64,000 nt of DNA from Paenibacillus sp. FSL R7-0345 (GTDB lineage: Bacteria; Bacillota; Bacilli; Paenibacillales; Paenibacillaceae): assembly GCF_038595055.1 (NCBI RefSeq), contig NZ_CP152002.1, positions 6,162,001-6,226,000 of the forward strand, read 5' to 3'. Below are positions 26,745 through 35,800 of this stretch, in pieces. The notes beneath the pieces were generated by a model. That model saw only the letters and a program-made list of their open reading frames with translations. It had not been told where the DNA came from and did no database searches. A program made the position numbers and the translations under genes. The stretch's first letter is position 1. Each line of letters opens with the position of its first letter.

Positions 26745-27419
26745 TTAGTGAAACGTATATGCGATCACACTTGTATCCTTATCAAAGTCCCAGTCCACAT
26801 AAATATCCGAAAGCTCCTTGCGCAGCATCGGTGCAATCGTGGTGGTGTCTTCCAGATAGCGTTTTTCCATTTTTCGTTTGGTTGTTTTGAGTGTATTCTC
26901 GTAGCCGAGGCCGATCAGTTCCTTCTCCAAAGGAATCAGAATGCCTTCGCGCTTGATGATCAGAATACGGGGTCCCAACCACCAGGAGTCGGTAAATACA
27001 GGTTCCTTCTGTACTTTTCGGCTTACTTCGTTGATCTGGGCATGAACCTCATCACGTCCGGCGTAATCCTCGCCAACCACCCCTTCGTTTTTGAGGAGGG
27101 CAACAATCATCCCGGAAGCGTTATGTATACCCCAATCATAAAAAATCTCACTGACCTCAATAGCCATCGTTTCCTTCAGGTAGTCCGAGAGCTCGGGAAG
27201 CAGGGATTTCATCAGCAGCTCCCGTGTATAACGGAATGCCTGCTCTTCTTCTTTGTTCAGCAGAAATCTCTCTACAGGCCCGATAAAATTCCGGATATGC
27301 AGCGCAATACACTGCGGCCCGATGGAAGCATGTATCGATTCCGGACCTTTTCCGAAACGTTCTCTAAGTAATCTTCCTGTGAAACTGGAAAGTTGGCTAG
27401 TAAGTTCTGTAGTGCTCAT
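26745..27419 (-). CDS. DUF2294-type protein, two tandem modules
   Basis: The 224-residue soluble protein contains two copies of one pattern: RLLRERFGKGPESI and LKETMAIEVSEIFYDWGI in residues 1-118, then a second module with LIGLGYENTLKTTKRKMEKR and LRKELSDIYVDWDFDKDTS. The R-E-R-F-GKGPxxI and VxxIYxDW features match what is known as DUF2294, whose function is not established. GGAGG precedes the ATG. It appears monocistronic. Confidence 0.8.
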   Translation of the reverse strand: MSTTELTSQLSSFTGRLLRERFGKGPESIHASIGPQCIALHIRNFIGPVERFLLNKEEEQAFRYTRELLMKSLLPELSDYLKETMAIEVSEIFYDWGIHNASGMIVALLKNEGVVGEDYAGRDEVHAQINEVSRKVQKEPVFTDSWWLGPRILIIKREGILIPLEKELIGLGYENTLKTTKRKMEKRYLEDTTTIAPMLRKELSDIYVDWDFDKDTSVIAYTFH

Positions 27420-27547
27420 TAAATTTCCTCCAGCAATATATTCTTTTCAATACCTGGGGAGATGCTCTGCCTGCTGAAGAAACGGTTCGTTCATCTTAGT
27501 ATAAGCTTAACAGCCTGCTTCGTACATAAAAAAAATCAACCGTCTAT

Positions 27548-27585
27548 TTGACACCCGTAATTAAATTGTATACAATTCAATTGTT
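27548..27585 (+). promoter_or_regulatory. Glutathione peroxidase promoter with OhrR-like operator
   Basis: -35 TTGACA (27548-27553) and -10 TACAAT (27571-27576) are spaced 17 bp. Overlapping the -10, TACAATTCAATTGTT matches the OhrR/MarR box TACAATTnAATTGTA except for the last base, suggesting derepression by organic peroxide. Confidence 0.7.
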
Positions 27586-27626
27586 AAATTCTATTCACTG
27601 TTAATTCCGGGAGGCTGAAGCTGCCA

Positions 27627-28169
27627 ATGAGTGTCTATACATACGCTGCCCGCAATATCCGCGGGAAAGAAACGAGCCTTGAGCAATATAAGGGAAAAGT
27701 CCTGCTGATTGTAAATACCGCCAGCAAATGCGGGTTTACCCCGCAATATTCAGACTTGCAAAAGCTTTATGAGAAATTCCAGGAACGAGGCTTCCAGATC
27801 CTCGGCTTCCCCAGCAACCAGTTCGGGGAAGAACCAGGCTCTAATGAAGAGGTGGATGTATTCTGCCAGATAAACTATGGGGTTAGCTTCCCCCTTTTTG
27901 AAAAAATTGATGTCAAAGGACCGGATAAACATCCTTTATTCAGCTTTTTGACCACTGAGGCGGGCTTTGCCGGCTTCGATCAGGGTCATTCCGGCAGCAG
28001 GCTGCTGCAGAAGATGCTTGAGGAACGTGACCCCGCTTCCCTTACGGATGATGAAGTAAAATGGAATTTCACCAAATTTCTGATCGACCGCGAGGGCAAT
28101 GTAGTGCAGCGGTTTGAGTCTCCGGTTGATCCGCTGGATATTGAGCCCGCTGTGGAGGCATTGTTGTAG
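27627..28169 (+). CDS. Glutathione peroxidase-like thiol peroxidase
   Basis: The 180-residue protein reduces hydrogen or organic peroxides, in bacteria usually with thioredoxin. The peroxidatic Cys35 lies in VNTASKCGFTPQY; the partner Gln is in FPSNQFGEEPG and the Trp in VKWNFTKFLIDREG, completing the tetrad. Cys replaces selenocysteine, as usual in bacteria. Residues around FCQINYGVSFPLFEKIDVKG are typical, with Cys84 probably resolving. The promoter carries an OhrR-like operator, consistent with organic-peroxide defence. A strong terminator follows. Confidence 0.94.
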   Translation: MSVYTYAARNIRGKETSLEQYKGKVLLIVNTASKCGFTPQYSDLQKLYEKFQERGFQILGFPSNQFGEEPGSNEEVDVFCQINYGVSFPLFEKIDVKGPDKHPLFSFLTTEAGFAGFDQGHSGSRLLQKMLEERDPASLTDDEVKWNFTKFLIDREGNVVQRFESPVDPLDIEPAVEALL

Positions 28170-28215
28170 GACGCTATTGACACATATTTTTTTAAAATGT
28201 ACAAAAGCTTTTGCG

Positions 28216-28256
28216 AATATCCGTTAGCCTCTAACTGGCTGACGGATATTTTTTTG
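28216..28256 (+). terminator. Glutathione peroxidase terminator
   Basis: AATATCCGTTAGCC pairs with GGCTGACGGATATT, followed by TTTTTG. The rest of 28257-28482 is AT-rich leader DNA for the SLH gene with no gene recognised. Confidence 0.92.
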
Positions 28257-28482
28257 TTTTATCCTTGTAGATCTTTTATACGGATAATGAATTGCGTCTT
28301 TTTACCCATTTTCAGTTCAATGAACATATTTTCCAACGCTCATCTTTCATCACACAGCGATAAACATCACTTTAGAACTATAAAATATATAAATTTTCCG
28401 AAAATTTTGTCGATATATGACTTATAGATTCTAAAATCCAAAAAAGTCAGTCATAAAAGGATTATTTCAGGGGGTTATATTA

Positions 28483-31400
28483 TTGAGTAGCATTTCAGTG
28501 AAATGGGGAGCCGTTCTTATAGCTCTTAATACTTTGTTTGGCACGGCAGCTTACGCAGATGCAGCCTCTGCCGGACAAACAGCGGTGTTTACCGATCTCA
28601 AGCAGGCAGACCCGTCCAAAATTTCTGCCATTCTCGATGCTGCAGAAAAGGGATACTTGAGCGGTGATCCGAACGGCCAGTTCCGGCCGGAAGCTACAAT
28701 CACCCGGCAGGAACTGGCCGTGATCCTGACCAAAGTCTTAAGCCTGAAATCCGACTCCAAAGCATTTTCTCTTTATAAGGATGTATCTGACTCCAGTTGG
28801 AGTACCTACGCTATAGAAGCGGTCAAGCAAGCCGGGATTATGACTGGTGACGGCAATGGACGTTTTAATCCTTCACGGCCTGTGACCACAGAGGAACTGG
28901 CAACTATTATTGTAAGAGCCATTAATGGAAGCGGAGCGCGCAGTATGCTGGCTAATCCGGCTGAAAACGGTACTGTAATCAGCGCATGGGCCAAAACATC
29001 CGTTGACGTTGCCGCACAGCTAAAGCTTTCCGAGCTTTTCGAGAATATCTCTAACCCAAAAGCTGCGGTTCAGCGCCAGGATATTGCATCGCTCTTACTC
29101 TATACATTTAGTCAAACCGAGCAATCCGCTGTAATCACCAGGATAAACAGGGATTTTGTAACCATCGGTGATACCTCCTACCTTATTGAAGGCCCGCTCA
29201 AGGAGCTGATCGGGGATACCAACCGTGAAGCGCTTGAAGGCGCAGTGCTCAAATTCAGCTCGCTAAACCGTCATGTGAGCGGATTGCAAGAGCTGGAAAT
29301 TGTAAAAAAAGGCGCTCAGCTGTATACTGCCAGTCTTCCTTCCAACACCCTGCTCAGCATTTCTGCGGATGATGTAACGATTAACGGAGATGTAACGGGT
29401 GAACTCAAGCTAAATGAAGGCGCCTCCAAAATTCAACTACAAGGAAATATCAACCAGTTCACTATTAATTCTTCCTTGTCTATCGCCATTAACGGCAATG
29501 GTTCATTACAGAACCTAAAAGTTAATTCAGGCTCGAAGATTACTATTGATCCGTCCCTGTCCATACAAACACTGCATCTGCCGGATAACGTACTACCCGC
29601 GCAAATCATCCAGAACTACATAGCCATTCAGAGCAACATCAAGCATGTTCAGACGGCTTCCGGAGCTATTGTAATTACCGCTCCGATAACCAGTGTCTCC
29701 ACTGGTAATCAACATGCGGCGAACCATGCGCCAACTGTGGCGAACCTTATTCCGGCTTTAAGCAGATCTGTAGCAGATGGTTCGCAAACAGTCGCACTTA
29801 GCTCTGTTTTTGCCGATCTGGACGGCGATGCGCTTACTCTCTCAGCCGTGTCCTCTGACACGGGCGTGGCCACTGTTTCGGTAACCGGAACTACGCTAAG
29901 CATTATACCGGTTACTGCGGGAACCACAACCATTACCGTTACTGCGAATGACGGCAACGGCGGAACGATCGATGCGACCTTCATTGCTGTCTTCACTGCT
30001 CCGGTTCCGGTAAATCATGCGCCGACCGTGGCGAACAGCCTCTCGAATTTGAATAAGTCTGTCAATGACGGATCGCAGATGGTGGGTCTTGGTTCAATCT
30101 TTGCCGATCTGGACGGCGACGCGCTTACTCTCTCAGCCGTGTCCTCTGACACGGGCGTGGCCACTGTTTCGGTAACCGGAACTACGCTAAGCATTATGCC
30201 GGTTACTGCGGGAACCACAACCATTACCGTGACCGCCAATGACGGTAACGGCGGAACGGTCGATACCGGATTTACCGTTGTATTCACTGCTCCGGCTCCG
30301 GTAAACCATGCGCCGACTGTGGCAAATACCATCTCAGACTTGAACAAGTCTGTCGATGACGGATCGCAAACCAAGGACCTCAGCTCCGTCTTCGCCGATC
30401 AGGACGGCGATTCGCTCACTCTCTCGGCCGTGTCCTCCGACACCGGCGTGGCTACCGTTTCGATCAGCGGCAACACGCTGACTGTGGTACCGGTTAACGC
30501 GGGAACCACAACCATTACCGTTACTGCGAATGACGGCAACGGCGGTACGGTTGACGCGACCTTCACCGCTGTATTTACTCCGCCGGTTCCGGTCAACCAT
30601 GCACCAACCGTGGCAAATACCATCTCAGACTTGAACAAGTCTGTCGATGATGGGGTGCAGACAACTGACCTTAGCTCAGTCTTCGCCGATCTGGACGGTG
30701 ACACGCTTTCCTTCTCAGCGGTGTCGTCCAACACTGGTGTGGCTACTGTTTCGGCGAGCGGCAATACGCTGAGCATTATGCCGGTTAACGCGGGAACCAC
30801 AACCATTACCGTTACTGCGAATGACGGCAACGGTGGAACGGTCGACGCCAGCTTCACCGCTGTCTTTTCACCTCCGGTTCCGGTGAACCATGCACCGACC
30901 GTGGCGAACAGCATCTCGAATTTGAACAAGTCTGTCGATGACGGATCGCAAACCAAGGATCTCAGCTCCGTCTTCGCCGATCTGGACGGTGATGCGCTTA
31001 CTCTCTCAGCGGTGTCCTCTGACACGGGCGTGGCTACCGTTTCGGTGAGCGGCGCTACGCTGAGCATTGTGCCGGTTACTGCGGGAACCACAACCATTAC
31101 CGTTACTGCGAATGACGGCAACGGCGGAACGGTCGACGCCAGCTTCACCGCTGTCTTCACTGCTCCGGTTCCGGTCAACCATGCGCCGACTGTGGCAAAT
31201 ACCATCTCAGACTTGAACAAGTCTGTCGATGACGGATCGCAAACCAAGGACCTCAGCTCCGTCTTCGCCGATCAGGACGGCGATTCGCTCACTCTCTCGG
31301 CCGTGTCCTCCGACATCGGCGTGGCTACCGTTTCGATCAGCGGCAACACGCTGACTGTGGTACCGGTTAACGCGGGAACCACAACCATCACTGTCACTGC

Positions 31401-32772
31401 TGATGATGGCAACGGCGGAACGATTGAAGCGACCTTCACCGCTGTATTTACTCCGCCGGTTCCGGTCAACCATGCACCAACCGTGGCGAACAGCATCTCG
31501 AATTTGAACAAGTCTGTCGATGATGGGGTGCAGACAACTGACCTTAGCTCAGTCTTCGCCGATCTGGACGGTGACACGCTTTCCTTCTCAGCGGTGTCAT
31601 CCAACACTGGTGTGGCTACTGTTTCGGCGAGCGGCAATACGCTGAGCATTATGCCGGTTAACGCGGGAACCACAACCATTACCGTTACTGCGAATGACGG
31701 CAACGGCGGTACGGTTGACGCGACCTTCACCGCTGTATTTACTCCGCCTGTTCCGGTCAACCATGCACCAACCGTGGCGAACAGCATCTCGAATTTGAAC
31801 AAGTCTGTCGATGATGGGGTGCAGACAGCTGACCTGAGCTCGGTCTTCGCCGATCTGGACGGTGACACGCTTTCCTTCTCAGCGGTGTCCTCCAACCCTG
31901 GCGTGTCTACTGTTTCGGTGAGCGGCAGCACGCTGACTATCGTCCCGGTTAGCGCCGGAACAACTACGATCACCGTTACTGCTGATGATGGCAACGGCGG
32001 AACGGTCGATGCGAGCTTCACTGCTGTCTTTACCGCTCCAGTTCCGGTAAATAATGCACCGACTGTGGCAAACAACATCTCCGACTTGAACAAGTCTATC
32101 GATGATGGTACACAAACGACCGATCTCAGTTCGGTCTTCAGTGATGAAGACGGCGACGCGCTTACTCTTTCGGCCGTGTCCTCTAACCCTGGCGTGGCTA
32201 CCGTTTCGGTGAGCGGCAGCACGCTGACCATTGTACCGGTTAGCGCAGGAACCACAACCATTACCGTGAGCGCCAATGACGGCAACGGCGGCACGGTCGA
32301 CGCGACCTTCACAGTTACTTTTACTGATGCCGTACCTAATGCTACAGGTATATTCATATCGGAAACTGTTTTTGGCAGTGATTATCTGCAGGCTATTGAA
32401 CTTTATAATCCTACAGGCGAGAGTATTGACCTATCCAAACTACGAATAGAACGTTCGGACAGTACAGATGTCATAGAGATAGACGATCCGACGGTTGAGC
32501 TTAATTCTAAACAAGCTATCGTTATTACTGGTCCTCTCGGAGACTCTTATGACTATTTCTCCCAATCTTTTTTAATTACCGATGACACTAATCCGGTTAC
32601 CTTATATCTTTATTACGATAATGTACTGGTTGATATAGCTGTAATCAGCCCGTATCAATCCCTCGCGCGGAAATCCGGCAGGATTATTGGATCTACCACC
32701 TATGAAGACAGTGACTGGATCGATAGAGGAACAGATTATACAGCTGATCTGCGAACCTATGAGGTTGACTAA
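28483..32772 (+). CDS. SLH-domain surface protein with nine cadherin/Ig-like repeats
   Basis: The 1429-residue protein starts at TTG 28483 (CAGGGGG upstream) with a signal peptide ending near AAYADA. Residues 30-215 hold SLH modules, two clear (FRPEATITRQELAVILTK, FNPSRPVTTEELATIIV) and one weak, which should anchor it to cell-wall polymer. Residues about 215-410 include a beta-rich stretch of short turns. Nine 97-residue repeats follow, starting NHAPTVAN at codon positions from 29722 every 291 bp to 32050. Each carries DLDGD and NDGNGG acidic, calcium-like loops. The C-terminal 140 residues (FISETVFGSDYLQAIELYNP) resemble a lamin-tail domain. It is paired with the next gene. Confidence 0.9.
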   Translation: MSSISVKWGAVLIALNTLFGTAAYADAASAGQTAVFTDLKQADPSKISAILDAAEKGYLSGDPNGQFRPEATITRQELAVILTKVLSLKSDSKAFSLYKDVSDSSWSTYAIEAVKQAGIMTGDGNGRFNPSRPVTTEELATIIVRAINGSGARSMLANPAENGTVISAWAKTSVDVAAQLKLSELFENISNPKAAVQRQDIASLLLYTFSQTEQSAVITRINRDFVTIGDTSYLIEGPLKELIGDTNREALEGAVLKFSSLNRHVSGLQELEIVKKGAQLYTASLPSNTLLSISADDVTINGDVTGELKLNEGASKIQLQGNINQFTINSSLSIAINGNGSLQNLKVNSGSKITIDPSLSIQTLHLPDNVLPAQIIQNYIAIQSNIKHVQTASGAIVITAPITSVSTGNQHAANHAPTVANLIPALSRSVADGSQTVALSSVFADLDGDALTLSAVSSDTGVATVSVTGTTLSIIPVTAGTTTITVTANDGNGGTIDATFIAVFTAPVPVNHAPTVANSLSNLNKSVNDGSQMVGLGSIFADLDGDALTLSAVSSDTGVATVSVTGTTLSIMPVTAGTTTITVTANDGNGGTVDTGFTVVFTAPAPVNHAPTVANTISDLNKSVDDGSQTKDLSSVFADQDGDSLTLSAVSSDTGVATVSISGNTLTVVPVNAGTTTITVTANDGNGGTVDATFTAVFTPPVPVNHAPTVANTISDLNKSVDDGVQTTDLSSVFADLDGDTLSFSAVSSNTGVATVSASGNTLSIMPVNAGTTTITVTANDGNGGTVDASFTAVFSPPVPVNHAPTVANSISNLNKSVDDGSQTKDLSSVFADLDGDALTLSAVSSDTGVATVSVSGATLSIVPVTAGTTTITVTANDGNGGTVDASFTAVFTAPVPVNHAPTVANTISDLNKSVDDGSQTKDLSSVFADQDGDSLTLSAVSSDIGVATVSISGNTLTVVPVNAGTTTITVTADDGNGGTIEATFTAVFTPPVPVNHAPTVANSISNLNKSVDDGVQTTDLSSVFADLDGDTLSFSAVSSNTGVATVSASGNTLSIMPVNAGTTTITVTANDGNGGTVDATFTAVFTPPVPVNHAPTVANSISNLNKSVDDGVQTADLSSVFADLDGDTLSFSAVSSNPGVSTVSVSGSTLTIVPVSAGTTTITVTADDGNGGTVDASFTAVFTAPVPVNNAPTVANNISDLNKSIDDGTQTTDLSSVFSDEDGDALTLSAVSSNPGVATVSVSGSTLTIVPVSAGTTTITVSANDGNGGTVDATFTVTFTDAVPNATGIFISETVFGSDYLQAIELYNPTGESIDLSKLRIERSDSTDVIEIDDPTVELNSKQAIVITGPLGDSYDYFSQSFLITDDTNPVTLYLYYDNVLVDIAVISPYQSLARKSGRIIGSTTYEDSDWIDRGTDYTADLRTYEVD

Positions 32773-32811
32773 ATCTTTATTTCTTTTCAATTTGACCCGG
32801 GAGGCACACTC

Positions 32812-35800
32812 ATGACCATGAATAAGTTTCAAAAAATAGCCCTGTCTTCCCTGCTGGCCGCAGCACTTCCTCTTTCGAGCGCTGCCGCTGCTGCTGGCCC
32901 CGTACCAAGCTCCAGCTCTTCCAGTAATCTTGCGCAGCTGAAGGATGCCAGCCTCATTAAGAGCTCACTGCTTGAATCCGTGAACCGCGCCGTGGAGCTT
33001 GGCCTGATGGGCGGTTACAGTGACGGAAAATTCCATCCTGCTGACATTGTCAGCAGACAAGAGCTGGCCGCCATGCTATTCCGTACGCTGGAGCTTTTGC
33101 CGGCAACAGCCAAAACCGCATATACAGACGTCAAAGCAGCCAGCTGGAGCAGCAGCTCCATCAACGCAATTACTGCGGCCGGTATTATGTCAGGCGATGG
33201 AACAGGAAAGTTCTGGCCTAAGGCGCCGATTACCCGCCAGGAATCAGCGGCAATGCTGGTGCGTGCTTCCGGGCAGGAGATTATCCCTGAGACCGCAGAC
33301 TTTACCCCGCCTGCAGATTGGAGCAGTGTGGCTGATTGGGCCAAACCGTATGTGCGCACCGCCATCGTTAAGGGATACATGTTTCTTACGGACGGTAAGT
33401 TTCTGCCAAAAGCAGGAGTTCAGCGGCAGGAGATGGCAGGACTGCTTATTTCGACGTTCTTCTCTAATACAACGATGGAGAATTTGCAGAGTATTAACAG
33501 CGGCAGCGCTGTAATCAGCGGTGTGAAGTTCGCCTTGTCGGACCCATCTGCAAGCCTTATTAACCCCGACAACCAGGACGTTCTGAAAAAAGCCGAAGTT
33601 TCCTTTTCCTCCAGCGGCAGAACCATTCAATCCCTGAACACACTGTATCTGAACAGCAGCGGTAAAGAACCGGTTGCAGGACAGGAGGAATTCAGTGGCA
33701 ATCTCGTACTTGACGGACATGGCGCAACACTGGATGGAAATTTGGAGATTCGCGGAGATTACCTGTCCGTACGCAATCTGACTGTTCGCGGGGACCTGAT
33801 CATCACCCCAAAGCTGCTGCATGATTTTAAAGCCTCAAATGTAAAAGTGCTCGGTGAAACGAAGGTGTTAGGCGGCGACAGCAATACTGTAGTGTTTGAA
33901 GATTCTACCCTGAATACAGTGGATGTTAATAAAACAGGCGTACATCTTGAAACGACAGGCAGCACTACAGCCGAAAAAGTCACCGTCTCCTCTGATGCAA
34001 CGATCAGCGCAAATGCGGCAACCCCACTAAGCGATGTTGTTATTACTGGAACCGCCAGCCAGGTTGCTCTCAACGGTACTGTCAACAGCACAACAATAAC
34101 GGGAGACCAACCCTTTACTCTGACCGGAAATGCTTCCATTACTAACCTGAATGTTCAAGGTACCGGTAACGTGGCGCTAAATAGTACAGGTACTGTGCAA
34201 AATCTGCAGGTAAACAGCAGCTCTAACGTTACAGTGAACACTACAACAGTGCAGACTACAACTAATACGTCCACATCCACGACCACCTTTTCGACTCCAG
34301 TTATAAATACGGCACCCAAAGTTGTTGCACCGGTTGCAGACCGCCTACTTACAATTGGTACCAGCGAAGTTATCGATCTTGCTGGCGTATTTAAAGATGA
34401 TGAACAAACCCAGCTTAAGTTAGTGGCTGTCTCGGGTAGCTCTTCTGTAGTTAGAGCTGTCTTAAACGGTAACCTACTGACACTCAGTCCGTTAAAAGCC
34501 GGCAGCAACGTCACCATTCTGCTGTCTGCAGATGATCAGAACGGAAAGAAAACGACATCCAGCTTCAAAGTCACTGTGAATACTCCGCCGGCTACAACAG
34601 CCGCAGTCGCTAATCAGTTAGTTGTAATTGGCGATGCCCCCCGTGAAATTGATTTGAACAGCTGGTTCAGCGATGCTGATTCAGACAGCCTGATCTACGA
34701 GGCAGTAAGCAGCAATCCTGTGATCGCTACAGCTCAGATCTCGGGCAAAAGACTCACTGTGACAGGCCATACTGCCGGCACAGCCAAGGTTAAGCTCACT
34801 GCAAAAGATGGCCGTGGCGGTACAGCCGAAACCGAAATCACAGTTACGGTCAATAAAAATCCCGCGGCAGGTAATATGGATGACCAGCTGCTGCAGATTA
34901 ACGGAGCTCCGGTTGAGTTCCCGCTGGAGCTGCTTTTCTCGGATGATGATCCTGATCCCCTTACTTTCACTGCCGTATCCAGTGATCCGGCCAGTGTAGG
35001 AACGGCAGTATACGGCGATAAGCTGGTTTTGACACCGCAGGTGCATGGTAGAGCAACCGTTACAGTACATGCGGAGGACGGACGCGGCGGTTCGAGCCAG
35101 ATCACTTTTACCGTTAATGTCAACACTGTTCCGCAAGTGTTGACCATTCCGGCAAGATCGATCAAAGGTACAGATGAGCCGGCCACGGTCCAGCTTTCTG
35201 TTTATTTCAATGATGAAGACGGAGATCTGCTTACTTATTCGGTGCAGTCAAGTAACCCGGCAGTTGCCACAGCCGAAGTTTCCGATGATACATTGAAACT
35301 AACTCCTTTCGGGCATGGAACCACTACAATATCCGTGCTGGCCAATGACGGCTACGCCGGTATTGTCTCGGCAAGCTTTGAGCTTACTGTAAATGATCCG
35401 CCAGAGATCGGGGCTGCAAAACTGGGTAATCACGCGCTGCAGGAGAACGGTGAAAAGCTGACACTCGACCTGGACACTGCTTTTACTGATCCCGACAGCG
35501 ATGACCTCACTTACACGGCGGCCAGCTCGGATAACAGCATTGCTGCCGCAGCTGTTGCAGGCAATATTTTAAGTGTAACGCCAAAAGCTCACGGGACCGC
35601 AACAATTACAGTGACAGCAAAAGATCAATTCGGCGGCACTGCACAGCAGACTTTTACCGCTGACGTTAATGGCAAGCCGGTTGTTTCGGCTGTCACTGCC
35701 CAGCCGCTGCCGCAATACGGTCTTCCGCAGGAGCTTCAGCTTTCCTCCTATTTCACTGATCCGGAAGGGGCTACTCTCGTGTATGCCGCTTCCTCAGCGG

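Noticed and set aside
29709..32357. Several 80-360 residue frames on the minus strand
   Set aside because: They mirror the 291-bp repeats of the SLH gene and have no ribosome sites; the plus-strand protein explains the region.
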